Assembly: GCA_017311315.1 (NCBI GenBank)
Contig: CM029671.1
Span: 18,040,565 to 18,104,564, forward strand
Length of the DNA stretch: 64,000 bases
Direction: 5' to 3'
Origin: Dendrocalamus latiflorus
Lineage: Eukaryota > Streptophyta > Magnoliopsida > Poales > Poaceae
Shown here: one piece after another, positions 12,170 to 24,636 of the stretch
How positions within the stretch are numbered: the first letter of the stretch is position 1
How the letters are laid out: the number at the start of each line of letters is the position of its first letter
The notes under the pieces: generated by a model
Database searches by the model: none
Seen by the model: only the letters and a program-made list of their open reading frames with translations
Told to the model about the DNA's origin: nothing
Position numbers and translations under genes: made by a program

Positions 12170-13480
12170 TTTCCAATTATTAATTTAAAAATCTACTGAA
12201 CACTTGTATAGTGGATATAAAACCTCCATTGGTTCCCATAATCTCCACTTCAGGAGACAGGTATGAATTCATGATTTATATAGCACTGTTGAAATATCAA
12301 ACTCCATTTAAGTTTATTTTGGTGATAATGGTAAATACTATTATAAAATTTTGGTGATAATGATAAATGCCTTTGTGAGACTAATCATGTTCATTGATTA
12401 TAGTATTACTTAGTCTCATTTAGATGAAAATATGAAATCAAAGAGGTATGCATTCGAAATCACATTCTTATATATTAATACATTCCTTCGATCCAAAATA
12501 TAGATTGAACTCAACAAACAGTCCAGAATGAATATATGCATATATCTTCATTACACATACTTGTATGCATACATTTAGGGGGAGTTCGCTCTACATTTTG
12601 AGGTTTCATAAGTATTGGTCCATGTTTCCTTTAATACACATATTAAGCATTTTTACTTTGAAACACGTCCTTTGAGTATATATAGCTTGTGTAGTTCATA
12701 TATACTCATTTGCAATCGGATTGTCATCTAACTTCTCTATTATGTATTAATGGTTAGATGATTAATGACAACCGGATAAGTAAGCTTTACTTTAAAAGCT
12801 TATCTTAGAATATACAAGTGTTGTGTACATGTTGTATATTCGCAAATACAATCTTTATCTCATTATTTATTAAGATTGTCATGAATTACCAAAAAGGAAA
12901 GATTGTAAAATCTAGTCCCTCCATTATGTGTTAATGGTGAAGTTTGGTAATTGATGGCAACTAATTTGTGGACTAACATTTTCCATGAGTTGGATGAATA
13001 CAATCTTCCACTTGGGATGACTTCATGTGTTGAAGATCATCAAGTCAAATGGTGGATGCATCATGAGTTGATACATATCTAAGAGGAGATAATCATGTGT
13101 TGATCATCAAGTCAAGTGAAGACCTATCATATGTTGATAGATTTCAAGAAGTGGATGTATCATGTGTTGATGCATGTTAAGATGATAACTCGGACTTGAA
13201 GTGATGATGTGTGTCATCAAGCTTCAAGAGGGTGCTCAAGGTAAAGGTATGACTAAATAGGACTAAGAATGTGTTCCTAGTCTTTTATTGGTCTTGGTGT
13301 TTGGTTGGAAGACCGGGCTGCTAGTATAGGTTGCTGTATTATTAAGAGGAGTCTTGTCTAGTAGGTTGAGTCTGATGATGGTGCAACAGGACCAGCTATG
13401 ATGGTGCTTGAGGCCTTCCCATGCGCTGGGAGCGCGGGTGGCTATCGGGTGCACGTGGCTTGTTGGTGATGGCACACTGT
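12170..13480 (+). repeat. LTR-type repeat, copy 1 (inverted relative to 45936-46560)
   Basis: The words TTTTGGTGATAATG, ATCAAGTCAA, TGTGTTGAT, GTGTTTGGTTGGAAGACC and AAGAGGAGTCTTGTCTAGTAG occur here. Their complements occur in mirrored order at 45936-46500. The repeated 'xATCATGTGTTGATxATC' segments (13020-13180) form a small internal array. The sequence style resembles a Ty1/copia LTR, but no intact ends are visible. Confidence 0.5.
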
Positions 13481-15100
13481 GGTCTCACCTAAGTATACTC
13501 TTTCCCCTCCACTCCTTTCTTACCTTCTCTCTGTTGCTCTGTGATGTGGATATAAGACTCACTATGGATGCATGATGGGTGTGAGGGGGGTTGGGAGTGC
13601 ATGCTTGTGCTCCTCTGTAATGTGCATGTGCTATGTTGCTGAGATGGACTATGGGGATGAGGTGTGGGGACCTTACTTGGCTTGGTTCAGTTGGGGATGG
13701 AAAGGCGATGACGATGGTCGTGGCGTGTTCCCATTAGTCCTTTCTGTCCCCTCCTCATCCCGGTCCGATTCATTGTGGTCCTAGTAGTCCTTGTTGGCCC
13801 ATGGTCGCCACGGCCTCTGTCTTCACGCCGTGGTCTTCCCCAACTCCTTGTGGGCTCCTCTCCTCCTAGCTTCATCTTCCTCACTACCTCTTTGTGTGTG
13901 GCTAAGAACTTAGTGCTTTGCTGTGTTGTGGGGAGGCTCTCAGTTTTGGCTTTGCCTTTAGCTTGTTATGGCTTTGGTGAGGGCAGGGGAAGCATAGGAC
14001 TTGGCCTTTGCTTGGTCTTGGTTCTTTGGTGGCTTTGGCTCTTGCTGGTTCCTTCCCTCTGGTAGTTTGCTCAATGGAAATGGGAGTGTTGGCTTTGCTC
14101 TTGCTCTCTAGTTGGCTTTAAGAGGAGAAGTGGACGCCTGGCTCCAGTTGGCGCTGGGCTTGGTCTTATCCCGATCCCGAATGCTCTCTGTTGGCACTAT
14201 ACAATGGGTAATTTTGGGGTGAATCTTATGGACCCTTGGTCCATGGCATGGCTTCGGTACTATTCATCTGGTTTTCTACTGTATGAGGTAAGTCAGTAAA
14301 ATAAAATGGGCTGTGGGAATCATATTTGCCGAATGATGAGGCTCATCTATGTGAGAGGTGTCGATTGGTCCTGGATAGTCTGGGAATCTCGATGAGCACT
14401 ATTCGATTCGTCCTTCTAAAGCCGGACAGGTTCTAACAGCAAAATCATTTTCTTCTTTTATTCTCTCTTGGATTGTTTTTATTCTCCATGTTTAGATCGC
14501 AAAAGAAAAGGTTGGATTTTGGTTCGGTTTCGGATGGCTACACGTCGCCAAGCAAGCACCGGAAAAATGCAAGGTCCTAAAATGGTGCAATTGTATTTTT
14601 TTTATTATTTTCTATTTTAACTCAATACTTGTAATTTATTTATTCTAAATACGCAACACAATCTTGTAAATATTCAATGGTTGTAATAATTTTATTGTGC
14701 TTGTAAGGACTGAGTTTAATTTCTTGTAATTTACTGTGTTGTAATTAGCTTAATTACTGCTTAAATTACTTAAATTTCACTGGTGACATTAATTAAGAGT
14801 AAGGGTTTTTCAGCCTACCCCTTTAAAAAGATTTTGTCCTCGAAATCTAAAATCGGGGTTAGTGGTCAGGTCAACTTTATTAACGGCTAGAATTGTGAGG
14901 TTATATTTTTTTTTTGGACGGCTATTCTGCACCTAATAGTAGAATAAATTATTCTACGTTCCGACGATAACAAGAGATGCGTGACCCGATTAAGACCCAT
15001 TGCATCCAAATGCCCCCACGTAACCGCTAGTAAAATTGTACGATCCTAGTCTTCCACTGCCCTCCTACCCATCATTTTCCACCGCGCCGCCCTTTGCCCA
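13481..15100 (-). mobile_element. Decayed LTR retrotransposon, 3' internal tail plus LTR start
   Basis: On the minus strand at about 14855-14812 the sequence reads GATTTCGAGGACAAAATC, then TTTTTAAAGGGGTAGGCTG. This resembles the common end of grass gypsy elements: polyprotein tail, purine-rich tract, then LTR start. Downstream on that strand (14800 to about 13500) would then be LTR, with GC-rich middle sequence giving spurious ORFs. No integrase or reverse-transcriptase domain was recognised. Confidence 0.4.
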
Positions 15101-16007
15101 CCGTCTCCCACTGCACCGCATAGCGGCGTCACGCTGAATTGACGGTAAAATAGCATGAGACCGTCGACCACGAAGGCGCGGAAGCTCATCCCATAGGACT
15201 TAAGAGTTTCTACACGTATATAGGTCTATGTATATTATCTCTACCATCCATTTATTCCTTGAGGCCAAACATCATGCAAGTAGTCGAGAAATATCTCTCT
15301 CGAATCGAAGGCTGTACCTTTAAAAAAAAAGAATCGAAGAGGATAAGAAGAACCAAACAGTACGTATTATAAAGCACAATTAAAGGAACCTCTGACTGAT
15401 TAGCTGGTGAAACTGGTTCATTATGCATTCCTCACTGATGATTTGGCTATTTGTTAGTGCCTAATCTGGTACACCTTTTTTTCTTCTTTTGGAATCAAAT
15501 ACAAGCAGCACTGACCCGATCCAACGAATGCTCGTGGAGCGACACAGGCAAGTTAGCTCGATCCCAAAAGTACTATGATTCCCGAGGACGCATGCAACAA
15601 CCAGCATGCATGCACTTGAGCCTGTCCGCTCGCATCGCGCTAATTTGCACCACCCCACTTCACCTGCAGGGCTTGCACGCGCCGTTAAAATAACCATGGC
15701 CCTCACACTTCTGTCGCTGTGATAACTAGTATAGTACTACAAACGTGTTACATGCCGCCACAATGACGGGCAGCTCATATAAACCGATCCCAAGTGAGCA
15801 AACCGTCGATCGTTTAGTTTAACATTGAACTTAGTTCAGACTATTTCTTAGGATTAGGACTATGGTTAATGGTTTTTAGTTATAATTAATAATTTTTATC
15901 TATATTTTTGATATAACAGTGAACGATAGAGATCAACGCGATGGACACACAGTTTTAGCTTAAAGAAATTGTTTCGAAGAATCTACTTTAAAAAGTTATT
16001 CTAGAGG
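15101..16007. other. Intergenic, nothing recognised
   Basis: Short overlapping ORFs only. Confidence 0.45.
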
Positions 16008-16258
16008 GCGCGATCGTTTTGGCTTCAGCTTTTAGCTTTCGGCTTATTTTTCATTATTCATAAATTTCGTCTTTTTCTGAACTTTTGGCTTTTTGTTGAG
16101 CTTTTTGCCGGTTCTTTTTTTCCCGTATTTGTTTGTATTATATGTAATGGGCTAACATATTTTTTTAAATTTTTTAAATTTAATTATGCTAAATAAACCT
16201 CTGTCGGCTACAGTGTTTTTTCAGCCAGCTACAGTGCTTTTCAGCCATAAGCCACCAA
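16008..16258. mobile_element. MITE-like element, copy 1 (~250 bp)
   Basis: It starts GGGCGCGATCGTTTTGGCTT and is the reverse complement of the element at 19555-19832. Shared inner landmarks are TTCGTCTTTTTCTGAA, GGCTTTTTGTTGAGC, CCCGTATTTGTTTGTATTA, TAATGGGCTAACATAT and AATTATGCTAAATAA. The right end has decayed, so no target duplication can be given. Confidence 0.7.
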
Positions 16259-18870
16259 AAAAACCCAAATAATCACCACCTCTGTTTGTTTCGACTTTTG
16301 AAGAAGCTAAAAACCCAAAATAACCTGTAGGGTCTCAAGAAAACCAATTAAGCCATCAATCAAGCAATTAGCTCATCGATCAAACAGATCAGATGATAAG
16401 ATTAAGATTAGGTACCCTAACCATGGAGCAAAAGCGTGGTCTAAATCAGGTACCGCTTTGCCTTGGATTTGGAGGGACGGATGAGTCCAAGGGCGAGACA
16501 CTGGCCTGACCTGACCCATAGCTAGGGCCGATGGGGTGGTACGTGCCATTGCACAGGTGCACTGCAACTTGCATTATTTTGGTCTCTTTCGGGCGCATCG
16601 ATCGAGTCGAGGGCACCACCCCCAGCCTGGAAAGCTGAGGCTGCTCATAAACAAAAGGAAAAGAAGACCAGCATGCAACCAAAATACTCGCCATAGATCT
16701 CTTTACATAAAGGAAAGGAAAGGAAAAAACCACGTGTTATATTTGTTGTACCAGTGTGCATGCACACGATGAAAAAGACAAGGGAAGCTACTAGAAAATC
16801 TGTTTGTGTAGGGTATGGCTTTCCAAGAACCAGCATGATCTAAGTATCTAACAATATTGCTGCTACGTACTAGCCTGTTGTAGAGTAATATGGACAGTAC
16901 TGAACGGTGGACATTGGCATCAGGTATAGTGGTTAGTGTTATAGCCTATCTGTAAATGTGTTTAGGCTCTGTTTTGGATTTGCAGCTCCGTGATCGCGGA
17001 GGAAATGCGTTCATGCATGATTTAAGATTGGAGGAGTTGCACAAATGTTGGTTTGTTACTTCGCTGAACTGTCACCGGAATGAGAACATCATTGCACAGT
17101 TTTTCTGTTTGTAGATAATACATTGAAAGCATTTAGGAGTGCAAACATGTCGGATTTGGACGATATTGCTTATATTGTATTCTAACTTATATTTTTTTTC
17201 TTGAAGTTGGATACAGTAAAATCGAATACGAATATGAATTCGGAGTTTTGAATACAGTATCATCGAGATGGATACATAACGGTTTTAATTCGAAAACCGA
17301 TAAACGGATAGTTCGAGAACCGATAAATTCGACACGTGGTAAATTCATACACAAATTTAACAAGTTTACTTGTAGATATAGCTGCATCTTTAAAGAGACG
17401 AATTCTGATCATTGCTGCCAATGTTACCAGCTAGGCTTTCTGTCTCTGGAACTTGCTCAATATAGATAGCGCACATGGTTTTAGGCTCGAGAAATCGTTT
17501 AAAAAATCAACTTCAATAGGCCGTCCTCTTTTGACATTTAGCTTTTTAACTTCTAGAGATACCAAAAGTAAAAAAAGAACATGACCAGAAGTAGATAACG
17601 GCAACTAACTGTATGCCAATGCCACAAATACCTAGTAATCACATACATTTCTACTAATGGTATAGCAAATGACTCAAAACATTTATCTAGCTACTTGTAT
17701 ACTGATCAACAAATTGAGTATTGATGGAACAGGGTATAGAAACATCTTGGTCTCTACTTTCCAGGAATATCTTGGCAATTTCAAAACGGTCCTTTGCAAG
17801 TTGAACCCAACCAAAATTATATAACTTGGAAGCACAATATCACACATCTTAGATTTGTACTCATGGCAGTTTGGAAAATAACCGGTAACTGGCTACTTAT
17901 GCTTTACTTGATTCATGCTGCAGGAGTCACTGTAGATCCACTGAATTGAGTAATTAAATAACTTTGCACTAACGGCAACTAACTGGCTGCTACACTTGCA
18001 CAGAACGAAGAAAAGGTCATCAACACCGAAATTACAATGTTTCAACATATACTCAATTTTAGACCAAGGAACCAAGAATAACAGTATACGCGTTTCAGTG
18101 GAAAGTGGCATGGGAAATGTTTGAACAAGATCAGAACGACAAGCTCGATTTACTTCTTCAAACATTAGGCTTTATTTCCGGCTTTTTCATTGTCATTCTT
18201 CAACGGGTGGATGTCCATTTCAAGCACCGCGATTTCTCTGTCTGAGTCATCCGACTCAAACAGGCTTTGTCATATCGCCATTGTACTTGGCAACTGCTCC
18301 ATCAACTAGGATGCAGAATGGATACAGTTGAAAAGGAACAATAATATTTCAGGAATAAAGAATGCAGATACTCCTGGTTCCCAGCTGTTGCATAATACAT
18401 TATATGCAGTATCTTTGTCCGGCAAATTTTTTTTTCCAGGTTTCACTCTCACAATCATAGAAATTCTGCAGCAATACGAGATTCACATGATAGTTGTTAA
18501 CCTTAATGCAACTCACCACCATATTGTTGTTGCCCGTCAAATTATTTCCCGAAAGTTTTTAACTCCAGACTTCACTTCCATGTTTGTTTAGGATATTATC
18601 CCGTTTATTCACTATATGGGAAACCTAGTGTACTGAAATTGAACTATAACTCAAATATTTTCAGTTCCAAGTGTATGCATGAATAGGCTGAAACTACTAT
18701 GTACACACAATCTTGTTCAAGAAATCAAACTGAAACTAAACCACACAGGTTCATTTTTAAGGGGAAAAAATTAGGACAGATTCAAATGTAAAATCCATGG
18801 GGGTTTGCCAGCCTTTACTCAAAAAATCATAAATGTAGATCTGACACATAGTTATGGGGCCACGATCTAG
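16259..18870. other. Intergenic, no gene supported
   Basis: Includes an AT-rich region around 17080-17400. The longest frames (for example minus strand 17893-18165) have no recognisable motif, signal or splice partner. Part of this may be the distal 3' flank of the broken F-box gene further right. Confidence 0.4.
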
Positions 18871-19160
18871 TAAGCCATGATGTCTTTACTCTTCTCTTAC
18901 TTAAAGCTTCCCAACCGGAAACAAAACTTACTAAATTGACCATGATTACTTAACTCGTTTATTGTTCCAACTGCCCAACTGAAAACAAAACATACTAATT
19001 GACCATGACAACTTTACTCTTCTTTTACTTAAACTGTCCAACTGAAAACAAAACACTTGAAGTATCAGCTCTGCAAGAAGCCAACAGCAGCAGGTTCGTG
19101 TTAATGGATGGATCACTGCGTCCTCATGGCGGTGCCAATCTGCCTGTAGTATGATCTGAA
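18871..19160 (-). repeat. 3'-flank of the broken F-box gene with ~65-bp tandem triplication
   Basis: Three imperfect units of about 60-70 bp, each with 'GACCATGA', 'TTACT(C/T)' and 'CAACTGAAAACAAAAC', occupy 18875-19050. The complement of 19040-19160 matches the 3' flank of the intact F-box gene (50250-50420), including TCTGCAAGAAGCCAACAGCA here versus its complement there. This shows that the 3' region of the pseudogene ends here, pushed away from its coding part by insertions. Confidence 0.6.
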
Positions 19161-19554
19161 AAGATACAATTGATAAATATTATAACCATGCTATAGCTCA
19201 ACATTCAAACCTATGAGGTATGAAATTTCGAACATTTACAAGATCGGGTTTGGGACGTGTCCTTAAGATTGGTCACAAAGGAGATAACAGAACAGTGGAT
19301 CAACAAGTTCTAGTTATATCTAGCCAATTTCAAGAATGGCCATTAACAAGTTGAAGTGTTGAACCAAACCAAAATTAGGTAGGAGTGACTCAAACTCGGT
19401 GCATATGAGATTACAATCTTCCAATTTAACAGAATCGTTGTTCTTGAGCACAGATACCATCATCCACACTTTAATGTGTCTAACTGAACCATTGCTTACA
19501 GCCTGACTAATTATCGCAAATCACAACTAGGCAAACAGCATATAAAGGGGGTGA
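19161..19554. other. 3' flank of the broken F-box gene, no gene
   Basis: The words on the minus strand (for example CAACTTGTTAATGGCCATTC and TTGAAATTGGCTAGAT) parallel the 3' flank of the intact F-box copy around 50090-50130. Confidence 0.45.
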
Positions 19555-19832
19555 TCGGTTCGGCTGAAAAGCTCATGGCTTATGGCTGAAAACACTATAG
19601 CTGGCTGAAAAAAGCACTTTAGCTGACAGAGGCTTATTTAGCATAATTAAATTTAAAAAATTTAAAAATAAAAAAATATGTTAGCCCATTACGTATAATA
19701 CAAACAAATACGGGAAAAAAAGAACCAGCAAAAAAGCTCAACAAAAAGCCAAAAATTCAGAAAAAGACGAAACTTATGAATAGTAACAAATAAGCCGCAG
19801 CCAGCTTATGGAAGCCATATTGATCGCTCCCA
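19555..19832. mobile_element. MITE-like element, copy 2 (~278 bp)
   Basis: Begins GGGGGTGATCGGTTCGGCT and ends GCCATATTGATCGCTCCC, which are inverted relatives. The interior is the reverse complement of the 16008-16258 element. It is inserted in the 3' flank of the F-box pseudogene, next to the foldback element. Confidence 0.75.
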
Positions 19833-19855
19833 AAAGCTGCACATGGTTAAAGGTA

Positions 19856-20440
19856 GAATTTTGGACACTGTTGGACCCCTGTGCACACAAAATTCCCGTT
19901 TTGGCTCCCGAACGAAAAAATTTCCGGTTTTGGACCCCTTCTGAGCGCGGGATTACGAGCTGCCGCCACGTCGCCCGGTCCACCGCGCGAACGCCGCCCC
20001 CGCCGCGCGATCAAAAACCCGAGCACGCGATCGCGCGACCCCCGTTCCCCGCCGCACGTTCGGCCGCCCGACCGCGGCTCCCCCCGCCCGAGCGCGCGTT
20101 TCGTCCGCGGAGCGCGCGACTCCAAATTTTGACCGCGCGACCGTTGGCTCCAGCGCGCGTGCTCCGACCGACGAAACGCGCGCTCGGGCGGGGGGAGCCG
20201 CGGTCGGGCGGCCGAACGCACGGCGGGGAACGGGGGTCGCGCGATTGCGCGCTCGGGTTTTCGATCGCGCGGCGGGGGCGGCGTTCGCGCGGTGGACGGC
20301 GGGGTCGTGCGGTGGACCGGGCGACGTGGCGGCAGCTCGTAATCCCGCGCTCAGATGGGGTCCAAAACCGGAAATTTTTTCGTTCGGGGGCTAAAACGGG
20401 AATTTTGTGTGCACAGGGGTCCAACAGTGTCCAAAAAATC
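19856..20440. mobile_element. Foldback Mutator-like element (585 bp) with 9-bp TSD
   Basis: Target duplication TTAAAGGTA at 19847-19855 and 20441-20449. Ends are GAATTTTGGACACTG and the complement of GATTTTTTGGACACTG. The two halves are near-complete inverted copies: the left arm (19856 to about 20125) pairs with the right arm (about 20165-20440), leaving a loop of roughly 40-50 bp. Shared arm words include TGTGCACACAAAATTCCCG, GGATTACGAGCTGCCGCCAC and GACCCCCGTTCCCCGCCG. The right arm carries about 20 extra bases from a local duplication near 20290-20310. The long open frames across it exist only because of its GC-rich palindrome. Confidence 0.9.
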
Positions 20441-20459
20441 TTAAAGGTAGGCAAGAGGC

Positions 20460-22940
20460 TACTTGAATTACTACCTGGAGTGTAGAAGCTCATGTAGGGA
20501 ATGACTTTTCTGATGCTTCGTCCCCTCCAGTATGTTGAGATACGGGTAGATTACACTAGCGTAGATGAAAATTTTCTACCGTACAAAGCAGGAAGTTATG
20601 CGAGTAAGGGATCATAGATCATTACCACTAGACGCGTAATGTAACGGAAGTAGAATTGAAACAGCCTGTTCAATGAAGAGCGCGTCGGTGTAATAGAAGT
20701 AGTTGATTATCCTCTGGCCAACAGTTTCCTCCTCACGATCGTCCCGATCAGCGCTACAATCGTAGCAGCGCCTCTACCGAGGTCCACACATTCAGGAATG
20801 GAATCTCATGCATCGGTGTGCTAGCACCAGTATGTACGATATGGGTTATCAGATGTGGCGGCTAAGGTTTCGATTGGTGTCTATCGAGATATCTCCCTTA
20901 GCCCCTGTACTTTTCTTTATATAGTCTTCAATCGGATCCTTATCCGATACGATCAGATATCGTATCTAACTCAGAAAGCCTTAGGTTGGATCTTTATCCA
21001 ATACGAATAGAGATTGTATCCCACTCGGACAACCTCTAATCAGATCTAATATGAGTAGAGATCGTATCCCACCCGGAATCTATCATCTAGAGCCTTATCG
21101 TTCCAACCCGTTAAGTATGTGACTCTATGAGTTCATGTATATTTGGCCGTGGGCCAAAAACTTATTTCCAATCCATAAGTTGGTAGCGGTCCCTAATAGA
21201 ATATAACAACTCCCAAACATACATAAAAATTATATCAGATGAACTTATATAGTGATTATGTACTGATCTTTTTGCCCTATGATACTAAATCGAACTCAAC
21301 ACAAAAAACGTACCATCCTATAATAGATCGATCATTCACTCGAGTATGTAGTGGATTACTCAATTGTGAGTGACTTCTCAATCATATTCGGTATAGCCAT
21401 ACGCTTTCTTAATCTAACTACATCGAGGGGTCCAGAAATATCTCTTTCGTTATATTGGAGAGGTAAATTCCATCTTGATCGCTTATATTCTTCCGCATGC
21501 TTTATAGTAAACCCGAAAACTACACTTATAACCGCTCAGTTACGGAGTAGTGTTTGGCATCCCCTAAGTAAACTATTATATATGTAAAAAGTCATAACGA
21601 TCTTTGGCCTAAAATCCTACATACACTTTGTATGAGACTAACTAATGACAGTTAAAAATATAATAATTCCTGCAGTGCCTCATGGTAGGTCAATTCAACA
21701 CTATGTTCTTTAATATATGTCCACATTATTGATTTGATATCCCTATATCTATGATTCATAAAACATGAACATCAATTAATACACGTCCCACATTGATATA
21801 AGATCAAGGATAATTTAGAATAACATCAAAACATGAATAAAAAGTTCCACGAATAAGTCACATGCTTGTTCATCAATATAAAATGCATTTATTTAAGAGA
21901 CAAAATAACATATTATTTAAAAAATCATAAATATAGAATTGATATAACTATCTTTATAATTACTTCTAGGACATATCACTTACCTTCTTAACTCGGCCTG
22001 ACTTGAGCTCAATGGTGAAGATGTCATCTTCTGTCCCAAGGAAAATGACACCGACGTAGAGGGCATGAACGGGGGAGCAGAGGCTCGAGGTCGATGGCCC
22101 TGCGCTGTACCCATGCCACAGCTCTGTTGGGACCGGTGGCCTCCCTCGACAACAGGTAGAGGCTGGAACCTCACACGCTAGCGAGCCCCAGCCCGCCGCC
22201 GCCATGAGGACTTTGCCCACCCCGTACGCGAACGGCGGGTCGATCACTGACAGCCCCGGCTTGTCCCAGTCGTACTCCACGATTCTGGTGCTCGGATTAA
22301 AGGGGAAGTAGAGTATGTTTCCCATGAGGACGCTGGTACTCGTGTCAACGCCGACGGTGGCATCGTGGTGCTCGATGGAGGTCTTGCCGCTCCACGCACC
22401 AGCCTCCGATGAGTAGACGCCGGCGAACGTGACCCCCTCGTCGTCGGTGCACACGAATGCCACGCGGAAGGGGCCGCCGTGGGCGGTGGCAGTCGAGGTG
22501 GTCGCAGCTGCCAGCGGCGCAAAGCACTGCTGCGTCCCATTCGCGGCAGTTGAGCCAGATCCTCGGCATGTGCAGTCCCCAGTGGCCGCCGGTGATGGGA
22601 TCCCAGATGATGAGGTCCATGGGTCCGTCCGAGTCCGAGAGGAGAGTGTGGAAGAGGACACGGCCGTGGCGAGCGTCGAGCGCGAACAAGCCGCGGTGGT
22701 CGCTATTGGGCGGGCGGAAGGCTGTGGTGGGGAGGAAGCGGGCGATGATTAGATCGTGAAGATTGCAGAGGAATCCCAGCATGGGAGGCTCCGGTGGAAC
22801 ACTCGGAAGCGGCGGAGGAAGGCGGGGTCGGTGAGGAGACGGCGCCAGGGCATGCAGACGAGGGAGAAGCGGACGAGGCGCGCGGGGCCGTCCGGCGGGA
22901 GGCGAAGGAGAATCTCGGCGATGATGTCTTCGACCAGCGT
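20460..22940 (-). pseudogene. F-box protein pseudogene (copy A)
   Basis: Reading leftward from about 22940, the F-box is clear: LVEDIIAEILLRLPPDG, then LVRFSLVCMPWRRLLTDPAF. No in-frame ATG precedes it. A 1-base deletion near 22785 (relative to the intact copy at 48849) shifts frame before LGFLCNLHD. A 7-base insertion near 22483, after CDHLDCH, shifts it back, so GGPFRVAFVCTDDEG reads in the original frame. Further frame breaks occur near 22150, where VQRRAIDLEPL is recognisable only in another frame. After ELKSGRVKK the gene is cut by a 1.45-kb insertion, and the family motif YMSFYTPG resumes at about 20475. Best call is a dead paralogue of the intact gene, not a multi-exon gene. Confidence 0.8.
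20533..21978. mobile_element. Insertion with TG...CA ends inside the F-box pseudogene (1.45 kb, LTR-like)
   Basis: Homology to the F-box family stops at 21979 and resumes near 20530 on the minus strand, so the intervening block is an insertion. On the plus strand it starts TGTTGAGATACG and ends GGACATATCA, which fits an LTR or LTR-type element. The interior has repeated words such as CTTTATCCAATACGA / TTATCCGATACGA and GTATCCCAC. I could not align a convincing 5-bp target duplication (CAGTA versus CTTAC), and no polyprotein is present. Confidence 0.5.
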
Positions 22941-23040
22941 CGAAGGCGAGTGGCGGCGGAGGCTGCGTCGCCGTCGATCGTGTTGCTTCGCTTGGTGAAC
23001 GCCTGTGGAGTTTGGGCTTGGGACATTGGGTTTGGATGGC

Positions 23041-24636
23041 GGCGAGTTTTTAAAAGTTATTTTTTAAATAAATAGACTTTTAAATAATATTTAATTTTAA
23101 ACAGATTATCTTTTTAAAATAAGGTCTACTAGTTGGTTATAGTATACATTATAGTAATTCTTATCTCCATTAAAACTGCACACAATTATTTCTTTCTATA
23201 AATTTTTCTATAAATTATTATTATTTTTAAGACAAAGCTAAAAATTAATGTAATCAGACCTGAGTCGCGACGCGAGTGGGTGCGAGGAGACGGAGGGTTC
23301 GATTGGACTCTAGCTCCGCTCCTTTTGCTGCAGGTCTACCCCACTTGGTTGGGTTCAACCAGCTTGAGGGGAGTCACTGTCAGGTGGGGCCCATGAGGCC
23401 GTGAAAGCGGCCCTCAACTCGACACGACACAAGCCCGCGATTCTTTTACCTCTGTCCTGTACTCGCCTCCCACGTTTGAGCCGACTCATTGCGTATACTG
23501 CTTCTGCTTGTTGTAGCGCAGATTTCCAGGTGAAATAAAAAGGCATCTTCATTTGCTCAACCCAGTTCGACCGATTACAATTGATTAATTAATCTATTCG
23601 TAAACTGCCGATCATCGTACCACCGTTGGAAAGCTTATCATGTCTTACCTTTCAGCACATCACATGATACACTTATTTGAGTTTTATATAAAAAGTTACA
23701 TGCACCTTTGTTTACAAGGCACAGGTTCTATTCGAATTTTTAGAAAATACAAATGCTTTAGATTATTTTTGTTGGCCAGGGCGTATTAAAACCTTTTTAT
23801 ATTAAATATTATTAGTTGGGCTTTGCTTCTGTAGGGTATTATAGTTGCATTATACAATTTCTAAGATGTCCAGGCTTCATGATTTACTTGTGGTCAGCCC
23901 AGTTTTCACAGAATTGCTTATCTTGTTTAAACTTTTCTTTTAGGGCCTAGCTTGTTTAACCTTTAAGCACTCGTGGTTTTTACCTTGGCATGTGCTAGTA
24001 TCATGTTTGGACACACTTTTCTTCCGGTTAATGCAAGTCAGACCATGCCAAACGCATACATGCAAGTCTAGTGGCACACAATAGCCTTACCGCTAATCCA
24101 GCTCAGAATAATTAACCATTTATCCAGCTGACGCTAGTCTACAGTTACACCTGGCTCTAGCATCTAGCGATGGGCTTATGGCTACTCTTTTCATCAGGCA
24201 GCGAATGGTTTGCATACGCTCCTGTCGTTGTGGCTCAACTTCCCCCAGGACCATGTAATATGTAGATTCATTGCCCAACACAGATTAGATTACCACACTT
24301 GTTTCCAAGCTCTCGACACATGGGTGGCAACAATCAATTATAATTGCGGGGAACTGAAAAACAAGCACACATGGATTGATCATGAAAGGAAAAAAAAAGG
24401 ACATTTGGAAAAGGACACATCATACACCAGGAACTGTAACACTTAATAAACTTACCACGAATTTAAACTACAAGTTTTGAGCTCTGGAAGAGTCGAGGGC
24501 TCATGCAATTCTTAAAAAGTTAACAACTCTCACAAAATGGGCACGCAGCAGTTTACATTAAGCAAAACCGGACCAAATAGGCAGCTAGCAGGTTCCAGCA
24601 CGTTACGAACAGGAGGTAGGCTAACGAAAATGTACT
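23041..24636. other. Intergenic between F-box pseudogene and NASP
   Basis: Upstream flank of pseudogene A and 3' flank of NASP. No gene or element ends recognised. Confidence 0.5.

Noticed and set aside
19808..20493. 225-aa plus-strand and 160-aa minus-strand ORFs
   Set aside because: They run through the GC-rich palindrome of the foldback element. The arms read as each other's complement and no protein family is evident.
20528..21983. CAGTA / CTTAC as target duplication of the LTR-like insertion in copy A
   Set aside because: Only two of five bases agree. The TG...CA ends are kept but the duplication is not claimed.
22429..22759. Plus-strand ORFs opposite F-box copy A
   Set aside because: Shadow frames of GC-rich coding-derived sequence. 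The minus strand carries the family motifs.
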